A stretch of 64,000 bases of DNA from positions 1 to 64,000 of the forward strand of contig JAPPNF010000186.1 of assembly GCA_028818755.1 (NCBI GenBank), given 5' to 3'. Source of the stretch: Deltaproteobacteria bacterium (lineage in GTDB: Bacteria > Desulfobacterota > Binatia > UBA9968 > JAJDTQ01). This document shows, one piece after another, positions 45,491 to 54,242 of the stretch. The position numbers and the translations under genes are program-made. The notes below the pieces were generated by a model. It made no database searches, had not been told where the DNA came from, and was given only the letters and a program-made list of their open reading frames with translations. Within the stretch, counting starts at the first letter, position 1. Each line of letters begins with the position of its first letter.

Positions 45491-48190
45491 ATGACAACCC
45501 GTACGAAGAGCCTCGTCACCGTCGGTTCGGTACTCTTGATGGTCGCCGGTCCGGTATCCGGTTCACCGGGCGGACGCCTGTCCGCCCAGGCTGAGCGACA
45601 GATGGAGGAGGAGGCGTTCCTCCAGGCGCGCCGCGCGATCAATAGCGAAGAATTTGAAGAAGCTGCAAGGCTCTTCGCCGAGCTTCGCGACAGTTTCGCC
45701 CACCCGCGATACGTCGCTGACTCCTACTACTGGGAGGCGTTTGCGCGCTATCGGCAGGGCAATCTGGACGAAGCCCTGGTCCTTCTGGAGACGTTGTCGG
45801 TCTATGCCGAGGCGAAGGACGGCTACTTCGTGTCTTCGCGCGGCCATGTCCCGCCGGGCCGCCTCTACCACGAATGGCGTGATCTCCGGATTCGGATTCT
45901 CCGCCAACTCGCGGAGCGCGGCGATCCCCGAGCGGCCGAGGAGGCGTTTCGTCAGGCGGAAGCGGTGTTGCAAGCCGACACGCCCGCCGTGACGCTGGCC
46001 TCGTTGCGCGCGCGGCAGGAGTCGGCGCAGCGGGCCTATCAGAGGGCGCTGGCTTCGCAACGGGAGCGGCAGGACTCGGCGCAGCGCGTGTTTCAGGAGG
46101 CACTGACGTCGCAGCGGTCGCGGGCGGATTCGGCCCACCGGACCTACCAGAGGGTGTTGGCAACGGAACGCTCGCGGGCGGATTCCGTGCACCGGGCTTA
46201 TCAGAGGGCCCTTTATGAGCAGCGGTCGCGGGCGGATTCGGCCCAGCGGTCGTTCCAGCGGGCGGCGAGCAGGCAGCGCTCCTGGGCGGACTCGGCACAG
46301 CGGTCGTATCAGAGAACGTTGGCCAGGCAGCGGTCGCGCGCGGATTCGGCTCAGCGATCCTACCAGAGAGCGCTCTACCTGCAGCAAAGGGAGGTGGACT
46401 CGGCGCAGCGGGCCTACCAAAGAGCGTTGGGTGCGCATCGCACGCAGGCGGAAAGGGCGCGTCAGGTATATGAGAGAGCCCTGTCGCAACGTCGGATACC
46501 GCCGGACTCGGCCCAGAGAGTGTACGATGCGGCTTTGTCGGTTCAGAACGCCGGCCGGGATTCGGCGACGGCCGTGTATCTGGCAGCGCTGGAAGGGCGG
46601 CAGGCAGCGCAGGATTCGGCGTCGGCCGCTTACCGGGCCGCGCTGGAGGCCCAGAGGGTGGGGCAGGACTCGGCGGCAGCGGCGTACCGGGCGGCCCTAG
46701 CAGTATTCGAAGCGCGGCAGGACTCGGCGGCGACGGTGTACCGGGCGGCACTGGCGGCTCAGGAGACGGCGAAGGACTCGGCGGCGCGGGCATACCGGGC
46801 GGCTCTGGCCGCAAAGGAGGCGCGTGAGGACTCGGCGGCGTCTGTATACCGGGCGGCGTTGGCGGCCGAGGAGGCGGCTCGGGAGGCGGCCGCGCGCGCT
46901 TACCGGGCCGCGATCGCCGGGGAACCGCCGCAACCAGACACGGTTCAGGCAGTGCCTCCGCCAGCGCCGACGCGTCCGCGCTTGCCGGTGCTCCAGGTAC
47001 TCGGGACGCGGTTGGCGCAAGCGGACTCGGTGGCCCGAACGATAGTGCAGGAGGCTGAGGTGGTGGACCAGGAATTCGCGGCGGTTCTGTCGTCGCGGGC
47101 GGATTCGCTGGCTGCCGCCACCTATGCGTTGCGAGTCGACCCAGTGCTAATCGACGAGGCGCCAGCCGACGTGCCGCGAATCGAAGCGGACCTCCTCGTG
47201 CTGCCCGGGGTGTCGGCGACGTTTTCGGGACAACAGGTTCCCGCGCACTGTGAGGATACTTCCGTGCAGCAGGCAGCCTTGACGGCACTGTTGAGCCTGG
47301 AAACCGACCGGCTGCCGCTCATTCGCAGTGTGCTGGAGCGCCACGATGAATGCTCGCGGAGACTGCGGCAACAGGCGGTCACATTGTTGGCCGCACAACG
47401 CACGGTAGCTGCCCAACGGGAGTTGGTGGACATTGCCGCGAATCATCCGGAAGCGGACACGCGGGAAGCGGCGGTTCTGGCGCTGGCGAGCTTCAATACG
47501 ACCACTGCGGTCAGGGCACTGGCCGACTTGCTCACGGAGTCCGACGACGGGGACGTGCGTATCGGAGCCATCTGGGCGCTGATGCGCAGCGATCAGGCGG
47601 CGGCACGCCGTGCGCTGCTGGCTTTCGCCCGGGACGGTTCGCAGCCGGTTGATCTCCGCAACGCCGTCCTCCAGGCGCTTGGCCAAAGGGGCGATGTGTC
47701 GACCGAGAGTTTGATTGAACTCCATGGGACGACCGGATCCCAGGAGCTCGAAACGGTGCTTCTCATGGTGCTCGGCTGGCGCGCGGAGGCGGGGGAGGAA
47801 GCCGTCACGAACTGGTTGTTCGAACTGGCGATGGACCAGGAGAAGGACTCCGATTCCCGTCAATCAGCGCTTGAGGCCTGGTCCCGGGGACCCTCGGTCG
47901 ACCTGGAACGTGTCGGCCGATCGTACGCGCAGATGGAAGCGTCCCAAATGAAGGAGCGGATCTTCTACGCCCTCTACCGCAGGACCCAGTCCAACGGGGA
48001 AAGCGCGGAGGCGGTGGTCGGCAAGATGATCGAAATGGCTCGGGCGGAAGCCGATCCCGGAGTGCGTACCAGGGCCGTCTACTGGATTGGCCGCACGGGA
48101 TCCGAGCAGGCCATCGAGTTCCTCCTCGAAGTGATGCGTGAGCGCCCGAGACCGTCGTTGGAGAGACCGGTTCCGGCGGCATCCCGGTAA
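45491..48190 (+). CDS. Exported TPR/HEAT-repeat protein with 17 x 18-residue helical rod
   Basis: The product is 899 residues. ATG 45491 has GGAGG seven bases upstream, and the signal peptide ends LSAQA. The order is: a TPR-like region (about residues 30-170: EEAARLFAELRD, DSYYWEAFARYRQGNLDEALVLLE), then 17 consecutive 18-residue repeats (bases 46013-46930), then HEAT-type repeats (about 580-890: DTREAAVLALASF, DVRIGAIWALMRSD, GVRTRAVYWIGRTG). It is located 54 bases after the anti-sigma gene and is probably part of that operon. Likely a periplasmic scaffold or sensor. No enzymatic motif is visible. HEAT proteins beside ECF cassettes are known in related phyla, but the rod is unusual. Confidence 0.85.
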   Translation: MTTRTKSLVTVGSVLLMVAGPVSGSPGGRLSAQAERQMEEEAFLQARRAINSEEFEEAARLFAELRDSFAHPRYVADSYYWEAFARYRQGNLDEALVLLETLSVYAEAKDGYFVSSRGHVPPGRLYHEWRDLRIRILRQLAERGDPRAAEEAFRQAEAVLQADTPAVTLASLRARQESAQRAYQRALASQRERQDSAQRVFQEALTSQRSRADSAHRTYQRVLATERSRADSVHRAYQRALYEQRSRADSAQRSFQRAASRQRSWADSAQRSYQRTLARQRSRADSAQRSYQRALYLQQREVDSAQRAYQRALGAHRTQAERARQVYERALSQRRIPPDSAQRVYDAALSVQNAGRDSATAVYLAALEGRQAAQDSASAAYRAALEAQRVGQDSAAAAYRAALAVFEARQDSAATVYRAALAAQETAKDSAARAYRAALAAKEAREDSAASVYRAALAAEEAAREAAARAYRAAIAGEPPQPDTVQAVPPPAPTRPRLPVLQVLGTRLAQADSVARTIVQEAEVVDQEFAAVLSSRADSLAAATYALRVDPVLIDEAPADVPRIEADLLVLPGVSATFSGQQVPAHCEDTSVQQAALTALLSLETDRLPLIRSVLERHDECSRRLRQQAVTLLAAQRTVAAQRELVDIAANHPEADTREAAVLALASFNTTTAVRALADLLTESDDGDVRIGAIWALMRSDQAAARRALLAFARDGSQPVDLRNAVLQALGQRGDVSTESLIELHGTTGSQELETVLLMVLGWRAEAGEEAVTNWLFELAMDQEKDSDSRQSALEAWSRGPSVDLERVGRSYAQMEASQMKERIFYALYRRTQSNGESAEAVVGKMIEMARAEADPGVRTRAVYWIGRTGSEQAIEFLLEVMRERPRPSLERPVPAASR
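46013..46930 (+). repeat. 54-base tandem repeat, 17 units, coding
   Basis: Seventeen in-frame units of exactly 18 codons with no indels. Early units resemble RADSAQRSYQRALxxQRS and late units resemble xxDSAAxxYRAALAAxEA, a gradual switch near unit 11. Protein conservation (DSA, Y/F at position 9, A-L at 12-13) exceeds DNA identity, so the array is under selection at protein level rather than a fresh expansion. Confidence 0.9.
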
Positions 48191-48191
48191 C

Positions 48192-48225
48192 CCGCCTACC
48201 CCTCCGTTACGTCCGCCGACCAGCT
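48192..48225. repeat. Direct repeat matching the 3' end of the OsmC gene, copy 1
   Basis: 34 bases identical to 49592-49625 except at two positions. In reverse it reads as the OsmC C-terminus SWSADVTEG followed by a stop, so it is a displaced fragment of an OsmC-like gene end. It directly follows the HEAT gene stop. Confidence 0.75.
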
Positions 48226-48323
48226 GAGGTGGCATCCGGGTACCTTCACTGGCTGACCCGAAGCGCTACGATTGTGTATGTGGGAGGTTGATCACCACAT
48301 ACCGAAGCTGGGAGCAACAACAC

Positions 48324-49544
48324 GTGGACACACTAGCGGCATTCGATCGGCCGCGGGCCGCCCATCGTTCAACCGTGGCGGCACCCGCCGTCGCCGCACT
48401 GGCCCTTCTGGCTCTCGGCTGCGCCGAGGACGAACAACCCGCCCGCGTCTTTCCCGAAGTCCCCACCTTCGAGGGCTCGATCGATCTCGAAATCGGCGAG
48501 ATGGACGGCGACGACCCGTACCTGTTCACCAGGATCGCGTCGATTGCCGAAGACGCGCAGGGCCGAATAATCGTAGCTGACGCACGGACCAGCGAAATCC
48601 GCGTCTTCGAATTCGACGGCCGCTTCGCGTTCCGAGCCGGGGGGTATGGCGAGGGCCCAGGCGAACTCTCCGACATCTGTTGTCTGGCCATCGGGCCGGA
48701 CGGCGAACTGTGGGTGCGCGAGGGCTCCCGTTACAGCGTGTTCGCGCTGGAATCGGCGAGCGCCGAATACCTGAGAGGCATGAGAACCCTCCAACCGGGC
48801 ATCGGCTCGCGCGATCCCTTCACCTTCGACGCGGACGGCAACCTGGTCAATGTCGGGCCGGTGACGAGTCGGGACGCCACGAACCTGACCGCGCGGTTCC
48901 GCGGCCTCACTGCCCGCCTCCTTGTGAACCCCGACGGCGCGGTGGACACCGTCCTCCTCGGCGACGGAGAGCGCCAGTACACGGGTCAGGCCACGACCGA
49001 ATTCGAGCGCGAATTGGAGGGTCGCAGTATCCGCGGCATCAGCTACCTCCACCATTGGTTTGGCCCGACCTGGATCCACGCGCACGCCGATGGGGGCGCC
49101 TGGGCGGAGGCCATTACGTCGGCATACTCGATCAACTATCACCATCCGGACGGGACCGCTTCGCTGGTCGAGGGTCCGTCGTTCGAGGGGCCGGTGTTGA
49201 GCCCGGACGAACGGACTACCGCGGAGTCCAGAATCCAGCGCGATCTCGACAACTCCGACCTCGACGATCATCCGTTCGGGATTCCGGACCGCAAGCCGCC
49301 GCTCGAAGGCATGTTCTTCGACGCCGCCGGTCGGCTGTGGGTCGAAAAGTCAGCCGCCGACGGGGACGAAACCCGCGAGGCCGATGTCTGGGCCGGTACG
49401 GAACTCGTCGCCCGCTACCGGTGGCCCCGCCGTATCCAGAAATACCCGACCCCCTGGGCCACGGATTCGATGCTCTACGGTGTCACCACGGACTCGCTCG
49501 GCGTGCAGCGGGTGGCCCGGGTTCGGTTCGCGCCGGGCACCTGA
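48324..49544 (+). CDS. Six-bladed beta-propeller lipoprotein, second intact copy
   Basis: The product is 406 residues from GTG 48324, which has GGGAG nine bases upstream; TTG 48288 is too close to its Shine-Dalgarno. Lipobox LALGC. Propeller landmarks: EDAQGRIIVADARTSEIRVFEFDG and RAGGYGEGPGELSD, shared with 7034 and 40702. The C-terminal part includes FDAAGRLWVEKSA. It is flanked by two 34-base direct repeats (48192-48225 and 49592-49625) derived from an OsmC gene end, suggesting it was inserted or shuffled into this place. Function is unestablished; an outer-membrane lipoprotein is inferred. Confidence 0.82.
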   Translation: MDTLAAFDRPRAAHRSTVAAPAVAALALLALGCAEDEQPARVFPEVPTFEGSIDLEIGEMDGDDPYLFTRIASIAEDAQGRIIVADARTSEIRVFEFDGRFAFRAGGYGEGPGELSDICCLAIGPDGELWVREGSRYSVFALESASAEYLRGMRTLQPGIGSRDPFTFDADGNLVNVGPVTSRDATNLTARFRGLTARLLVNPDGAVDTVLLGDGERQYTGQATTEFERELEGRSIRGISYLHHWFGPTWIHAHADGGAWAEAITSAYSINYHHPDGTASLVEGPSFEGPVLSPDERTTAESRIQRDLDNSDLDDHPFGIPDRKPPLEGMFFDAAGRLWVEKSAADGDETREADVWAGTELVARYRWPRRIQKYPTPWATDSMLYGVTTDSLGVQRVARVRFAPGT

Positions 49545-49591
49545 TCCGGCGGGTCCCGGTTCGCGGGTGCGACAACGCACCAGGGCGTTCG

Positions 49592-49625
49592 CCGCCTACG
49601 CCTCCGTTACATCCGCCGACCAGCT
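49592..49625. repeat. Direct repeat at the OsmC gene end, copy 2
   Basis: This is the resident copy. It contains the last codons and stop of the OsmC-family gene on the minus strand (SWSADVTEA). It differs from 48192-48225 at two of 34 positions. Confidence 0.75.
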
Positions 49626-50063
49626 CACCTCGACCGCGGCCTCCAGACTGCGAGCCGTCGGGCACTTCGCAACATGCGTGTCCAGCGCGCGGTCCACCTT
49701 GTCGCGCGCGGCGCCCGCGGGCAGCCGGATCGTGTAGTGTGCATGGATCTTGGTGAGCACCACCATCCTGTCCACCACTTCGTTGACGCCTTCGGCCCGC
49801 ACGCTGATCGCGTCGTTGGCCATCGGGATCCCGCGCACCTCCAGTGCGCCGTTGAGCGTCCCGAGCAGTCAGCCGGCCGCCGCCGCGACGAGATAATCGA
49901 CCGGCAGGGGACGGTCGGGCTCCTCATTGAGGCGGTAGTGGGCCTTGATCGGCCCGTGAACGCCGAAGTCGACCTCGGTGCCGTCTTCCAGGGTCGCGCG
50001 CCGATGGATGCCGTCCACCTTGGCGACGCTGGCGCGTGCGGTATAGAAGGGTTGTTGTTTCAT
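49596..50063 (-). CDS. OsmC-family peroxiredoxin with in-frame UGA (probable selenocysteine 65)
   Basis: The product is 155 residues if the TGA at 49871-49869 is read as selenocysteine (U). Before it: VDYLVAAAAG. After it in the same frame: LLGTLNGALEVRGIPMAND, on to a normal end at 49596. OsmC proteins carry their peroxidatic Cys exactly here (AA-G-C at the start of the long central helix), and the second conserved Cys is present (Cys134 in AKCPTARS). A bSECIS-like hairpin starts 19 bases after the UGA. The product would reduce organic hydroperoxides. ATG 50063 follows GAGGTG. The alternative is a nonsense mutation of an ancestral TGC/TGT, but both halves look intact. Confidence 0.8.
49825..49862 (-). 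promoter_or_regulatory. Candidate bacterial SECIS element
   Basis: On the minus-strand mRNA, stem GCGCAC (49849-49844) pairs perfectly with GTGCGC (49838-49833) around loop UGGAG. An outer stem GGGA (49862-49859) pairs with UCCC (49828-49825). The apical loop begins 25 bases after the UGA and has G at its second position. This fits known bacterial SECIS rules (apical loop about 16-37 bases downstream, G in the first two loop bases). Confidence 0.65.
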
Positions 50064-50218
50064 GGTGGACACCTCGTCCTGACGATGGGCGTCGCCCCCT
50101 CTGCGAGTTGTCGGGCGAACGGTCGGAAAGGTATCCGGGCCGCTTGGCCGGGGAAACCCGGGCGCGTCGCCAGCTGCCCGGCGCCCGTCACGTCCCGCCA
50201 CCCCATCCCAGCCCGCCC

Positions 50219-51391
50219 TCAATCCACGATCCGCGCGTACAGTTCCGGGTCGGTCGCGCCCTCGGTGTTAAACACGAGAACGCGCGAGCCCTCATCGAGC
50301 CCGATCGCCCGGCGCCGCTCCTCATCCCGCGCGACCTCGATCAGGCCCAGCAGCCCCGCCACCCCCGACTCCCCGCCCTCGAACGGCTCCCCCAGTTCGC
50401 CCCGTGCGGCGGCGCGCATGAGCGGCGCGATTCCGTCTTCCGGCACGGTCATGAACGCGTGGGCCCCCTTGCCGACGATCTCCCACGCGAGCGGCGAGAT
50501 CTCCCGGCAGCTCAGCCCCGCCATGATCGTGTGCAGGTCGCCGCGGCTCGCGCTCGGCTTCCCCGCGAGCGCACTCTGAAGGAGGCCGTCGGCGGCGTCC
50601 GGCTCGACGATCACCGCCACGGGACGATCCGCGCCCAGACGCTCCCATGCGTGCCCGATCGCCGCGGCCGCCAACCCGCCGACCCCACCCTGGATGAAGA
50701 CATGGGTGGGATGACCAAACATATTCCGATGCATATCCGCCATGGGCAGTAATGCATCCAATGCCTCATTAGCCATGATCGTATATCCCACCATGACATG
50801 ACGCGGAATCTCCATATACCCCGGATACGAGGTGTCCGAGATCACGGTCCACCCGTTCCGCGCGGCGTCGCGTGCCGCCTGGGCGACCGCGTCGTCGTAC
50901 TCGCCGTCCACCCGGACGACCCGGGCGCCGAACGACCGGATCGCGCCGGCGCGGACCTCCGTAACGTGCACGGGCAGGTACACGACGGCGTCGCAACCGA
51001 ACATGCGCGCGCCCCACGCGACGGCGCGCCCGTGGTTCCCGTCGGAAGCGCAGGTGACGGTCTGGGTGGCCGGACGGCCCTCGCCACGGTTCCCGGCGGA
51101 GGAAGCCGCGCGCCTCGCTCGAGCCTCCATCACCCGCCGGATTCCGTACGCCCCGCCCAGCGCCTTGAAGCTGCCCAGGCCGAAACGGCCGCTCTCATCC
51201 TTCACCCACACGGACTCGACTCCGAGACTTGACGCCAGCGCCCGCGCGTTTCGAAGGGGGGTAGGGGCATACCCCGGCCAGGCCGAGATCTCGGCGCGGG
51301 CCTCGCGATGGGCGTCGCCGCCGATGATCCTTTGTAGCGCGGCCGGGTAGGGCATGGGCGGGGCCGCGTCGGGATTGAGCGTCCAGTTCAC
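50219..51391 (-). CDS. Diaminopropionate ammonia-lyase-like PLP enzyme
   Basis: The product is 390 residues with GTG start 51391; ATG 51355 is an alternative. Fold-II PLP enzyme: [22 protein letters not shown] with PLP Lys76, [34 protein letters not shown] and [11 protein letters not shown]. These blocks match diaminopropionate ammonia-lyase (DpaL/YgeX), which converts 2,3-diaminopropionate to pyruvate and ammonia and also acts on D/L-serine, better than threonine dehydratase. It is upstream of the OsmC gene on the same strand (155-base gap) and divergent from msrA, whose ATG is 22 bases away. Its link to the redox genes is unclear. Confidence 0.82.
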   Translation of the reverse strand: MNWTLNPDAAPPMPYPAALQRIIGGDAHREARAEISAWPGYAPTPLRNARALASSLGVESVWVKDESGRFGLGSFKALGGAYGIRRVMEARARRAASSAGNRGEGRPATQTVTCASDGNHGRAVAWGARMFGCDAVVYLPVHVTEVRAGAIRSFGARVVRVDGEYDDAVAQAARDAARNGWTVISDTSYPGYMEIPRHVMVGYTIMANEALDALLPMADMHRNMFGHPTHVFIQGGVGGLAAAAIGHAWERLGADRPVAVIVEPDAADGLLQSALAGKPSASRGDLHTIMAGLSCREISPLAWEIVGKGAHAFMTVPEDGIAPLMRAAARGELGEPFEGGESGVAGLLGLIEVARDEERRRAIGLDEGSRVLVFNTEGATDPELYARIVD

Positions 51392-51413
51392 AACCTATTA
51401 CCTTGTTTGGGCA

Positions 51414-52094
51414 ATGGATTTCCGTCAAATGTTTATAGGTTCTCGGAAAGCTCGCATGCCGGCTCCGGGCGACGCGCTTGCGGGTCGCGACGAACCGTTG
51501 TCCGTACCCGAAGTGCACCATGTGAACGGCAACCGGATCAAGCCGCCGTTCCCATCGGGATTCCAGCAGGCGTACTTCGCGATGGGCTGCTTCTGGGGAG
51601 CGGAGCGGCAGTTCTGGGAGCTGCGTGGCGTGTATTCGACAGCGGTCGGCTATCAGGGCGGACTGACGCCGAACCCGACCTACCGGGAGGTGTGCACGGG
51701 CGGCACCGGGCATGCGGAGGCGGTGCTCGTCGTCTTCGATCCGGATGCGGTCGACTACCGCACGCTACTGGCGGCGTTCTGGGAGGGCCATGACCCGACA
51801 CAGGGCATGCGGCAGGGCGCGGACGTGGGCACACAGTACCGTTCGGCGGTGTACACGGTGGGTGATCATCAGCGCCACCAGGCCGAGGCGTCCCGGGACC
51901 TCTTCCAGGCCGAGCTTTCCGGCGCGGGATTCGGTGCGATCACGACCGAGATCGCGGATGCTCCCGAGTTCTACTACGCCGAGGAGTACCACCAGCAGTA
52001 CCTGGCGAAGAACCCGGGCGGATACTGCGGCCTCGGAGGCACCGGCATCTCCTGTCCGAGCGGCATCCCCGAGCCGGATCCCGACCGCGGATGA
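51414..52094 (+). CDS. msrA: Peptide-methionine (S)-S-oxide reductase MsrA
   Basis: The product is 226 residues from ATG 51414; the frame is open further upstream but would run into the divergent gene's start. Catalytic Cys59 in the hallmark AMGCFWGAE (TGC, not selenocysteine), [53 protein letters not shown] and the C-terminal resolving-cysteine region [13 protein letters not shown]. It reduces methionine-S-sulfoxide in proteins in a thioredoxin-dependent reaction. About 50 extra N-terminal residues are present relative to the shortest forms. Its stop overlaps the channel gene start (ATGA). Confidence 0.93.
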   Translation: MDFRQMFIGSRKARMPAPGDALAGRDEPLSVPEVHHVNGNRIKPPFPSGFQQAYFAMGCFWGAERQFWELRGVYSTAVGYQGGLTPNPTYREVCTGGTGHAEAVLVVFDPDAVDYRTLLAAFWEGHDPTQGMRQGADVGTQYRSAVYTVGDHQRHQAEASRDLFQAELSGAGFGAITTEIADAPEFYYAEEYHQQYLAKNPGGYCGLGGTGISCPSGIPEPDPDRG

Positions 52095-52963
52095 GTCAGA
52101 GCAACCGCCCCATCAACGGTCCGCCGTGGCGGGGGCGGCTCTACGACGTCCTCTTCGAATCGGACCAGAACGGGGCGGCGACGGCGTTCGACGTCGTGCT
52201 GATCCTCACGATCCTGTCCAGCGTCGTCGTGGTCATGCTGGATTCGGTGGAAACGGTCGTGGAGGAGCATGGTTTCCTGCTGCGCGTCCTGGAGTGGGTT
52301 TTCACGATCCTCTTCACGATCGAATACGCGGCGAGACTGGCCGCCGTGCGGTCGAAGCGGCGGTACGCGCTGAGTTTCTTTGGCATCATCGATCTGCTCG
52401 CGATCATCCCGACCTACCTCAGCCTGCTCCTGCTGGACGGGGGCTTCCTGCTCATCATCCGGGTGCTGCGGGTGCTGCGGGTGTTCCGGGTGCTCAAGCT
52501 GGTGCGCTACATGGGCGAAGCCAGGACACTGGGGCGGGCGCTGGCGGCAAGCCGCTACCGGATCATCGTCTTCCTGATCTCGGTGCTTACCCTGGTTGTG
52601 ATCCTGGGCTCGTTCATGTATCTGATAGAGGGATCGACCGCCGGCTTCACGTCGATCCCCCAGTCGGTGTACTGGGCCGTGGTCACGCTCACCACCGTGG
52701 GGTTCGGCGACATTACGCCGGTGACGGCCGTGGGGAAGTTCCTGGCGGCGATCATCATGCTGATGGGGTATGGGTTGATCGCCGTGCCCACGGGGATCGT
52801 AAGCGTGGAAATGGCGCAGGCGGCGCATATGGCCAGGAAGATGCAGGGGTCGCCGAGGGTGCGGGACCGGGTGTGCTCGGACTGCCACAGCGGCGGACAC
52901 GACTACGACGCGCAGTTCTGCAAGGGATGCGGAGGGACGGTAGTGGACGTGGGGACGGAATGA
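52091..52963 (+). CDS. Voltage-gated potassium channel with C-terminal zinc ribbon
   Basis: The product is 290 residues and belongs to the ion-transport family with six membrane helices. S4 is a regular arginine ladder ([18 protein letters not shown]). The selectivity filter is TTVGFGD (residues 201-207) between pore helix and S6 ([22 protein letters not shown]). A cytoplasmic tail carries two CxxC pairs ([21 protein letters not shown]), a zinc-ribbon-like module that could be a redox or metal-sensitive gate. It is coupled by ATGA overlaps to msrA upstream and the LiaF-like gene downstream, so the operon links K+ flux with oxidative repair. Confidence 0.9.
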   Translation: MSQSNRPINGPPWRGRLYDVLFESDQNGAATAFDVVLILTILSSVVVVMLDSVETVVEEHGFLLRVLEWVFTILFTIEYAARLAAVRSKRRYALSFFGIIDLLAIIPTYLSLLLLDGGFLLIIRVLRVLRVFRVLKLVRYMGEARTLGRALAASRYRIIVFLISVLTLVVILGSFMYLIEGSTAGFTSIPQSVYWAVVTLTTVGFGDITPVTAVGKFLAAIIMLMGYGLIAVPTGIVSVEMAQAAHMARKMQGSPRVRDRVCSDCHSGGHDYDAQFCKGCGGTVVDVGTE

Positions 52964-53700
52964 AGAAGCCGGAGTCGCCGGGCGGGCCGGTGGCGGGAAC
53001 GGAGCGGCCCATTTCGGTGGACGAAGCCCGGGAGAAGGTGATCGACATCCTCAGCGAGAGCTTCGCGCAGGATATCGTGTCCATCGAGGAATTCGAGCGG
53101 CGCGTGACCCTGGCGCAGAAGGCGGGCACCATCCCCGAACTGGGGACGGCGATCGAGGGACTGCGAGCGGGCGGGCGCGGCTCGCAGGCGGCTCGGGGGG
53201 ACGAACTCGCGACGCTCCCCCGGATTGCGGCGGATCTGCCGGCGGGGCGAATCCGGCCCGCCGATCGCGCCGTGGCCATCTTTGGCGAGACCAACCGCAG
53301 CGGGGCCTGGATACCCGCCCGGCGCAACACCCTGGTTGCGGTCATGGGGTCGATGGAACTCGATCTGCGGGAAGCCCTCCTGGGTCCCGGCGAGACGGTC
53401 TTCACGGTGACCGCGGTAATGGGGTCGGTGGAGGTCATCGTGCCTCCGGGCCTGCACGTCGAGTGCTCGGGTTCGGCGATTCTGGGCAGCTTTGAACACC
53501 AGGAGATGCGGTCGCTGCTGGCGACGGGGGACATGCCGGTGGTACGGATCGACGGCTTCGCGGTGCTCAGCTCGGTCGACATCGAGTATCGGTACCCGGG
53601 TGAGAGCGGACGTGAGGCCCGGCGCAGGCGGCGCAGGGAGAAGCGGGAACGGCGGCGCCTCCGGCGGCGGGATCGCGCACGCCTGGATTCCGGGCAGTAG
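52960..53700 (+). CDS. DUF1707/LiaF-like envelope stress protein
   Basis: The product is 246 residues, start overlapping the channel stop (ATGA). Residues ~18-70 are DUF1707/SHOCT-like (ISVDEAREKVIDILSESFAQDIVSIEEFERRV). Residues ~100-210 form the LiaF C-terminal type beta-helix (AIFGETNRSGAW, LVAVMGSMELDLREA, VTAVMGSVEVIVPPGLHVECSGSAILGSF). The tail is very Arg-rich. LiaF relatives respond to cell-wall-active compounds, but no membrane helices are visible, so this form is probably cytoplasmic or peripheral. It is co-transcribed with the K+ channel and msrA. Confidence 0.8.
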   Translation: MKKPESPGGPVAGTERPISVDEAREKVIDILSESFAQDIVSIEEFERRVTLAQKAGTIPELGTAIEGLRAGGRGSQAARGDELATLPRIAADLPAGRIRPADRAVAIFGETNRSGAWIPARRNTLVAVMGSMELDLREALLGPGETVFTVTAVMGSVEVIVPPGLHVECSGSAILGSFEHQEMRSLLATGDMPVVRIDGFAVLSSVDIEYRYPGESGREARRRRRREKRERRRLRRRDRARLDSGQ

Positions 53701-53834
53701 CACGGGCACGCGCTGCGCCCCGGCGGTGCACTCCCCGTGCTTCCGGGATCTTTCACCCGGAGCCTCGCGCGGTTACGCTGTCCGCGTTCGCTGTCCGTAC
53801 CTACGACCCACCGCCACCAGGAGGCGATCAGTCA

Positions 53835-54239
53835 ATGTTCAAGACGGAGCATGCGGGACTCAAGGAGTTCGCTTACAACGCGCTGCGCGTGGTAGCCGGC
53901 TTCCTCTTCGCGCAGCACGGAGCCCAGAAGCTGTTCGGGGTGCTGGGCTCGGAACCCGTGGAGAGCCTGATGAGCCTCCGCGGAGCCGCCGGGGTCATCG
54001 AGTTCTTCGGCGGCCTGCTGCTGATGCTGGGCCTGTTCACGAGGCCGGTGGCCTTCATCGCCTCCGGTCAGATGGCGGTCGCGTACTTCATGGTGCACGT
54101 GCCGATGGGCTTCTGGCCGATCATGAACCGCGGCGAGCTTGCCGCCTTCTACTGCTTCACGTGGCTGTTCTTCTTCACGCACGGCGGCGGCCGGTACTCC
54201 ATGGACGGTTGGCTCGCGAGCCGCAGCGAAGGAGACTAG
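53835..54239 (+). CDS. DoxX-family membrane protein
   Basis: The product is 134 residues with a GGAGG site ten bases before ATG 53835. Four membrane helices with the DoxX pattern (NALRVVAGFLFAQHGAQKLFG; AAGVIEFFGGLLLMLGLFTRPVAFIASGQMAVAYF; FYCFTWLFFF). DoxX proteins are integral membrane partners of superoxide or thiosulfate handling complexes in some bacteria; here no partner is evident beyond the nearby bacilliredoxin and msrA. The 134-base gap upstream contains an inverted repeat (CACGGG 53701-53706 / CCCGTG 53734-53739) that could end the previous operon. Confidence 0.88.
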   Translation: MFKTEHAGLKEFAYNALRVVAGFLFAQHGAQKLFGVLGSEPVESLMSLRGAAGVIEFFGGLLLMLGLFTRPVAFIASGQMAVAYFMVHVPMGFWPIMNRGELAAFYCFTWLFFFTHGGGRYSMDGWLASRSEGD

Positions 54240-54242
54240 CGG

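Noticed and set aside
46013-46930. Regular DNA repeat that could be mistaken for a CRISPR or satellite
   Set aside because: The units are contiguous, in frame with a gene, and conserved at protein level without spacers.
49869-49871. TGA in the OsmC gene as an ordinary nonsense mutation
   Set aside because: It falls on the one codon where Sec is functionally expected, both halves remain conserved in the same frame, and a SECIS-like hairpin follows. Kept as the alternative explanation, not the preferred one.
51712-52959. Upstream extension of the LiaF-like gene through msrA and the channel
   Set aside because: It overlaps two well-supported genes in another frame; the ATGA junction at 52960 gives the real start.
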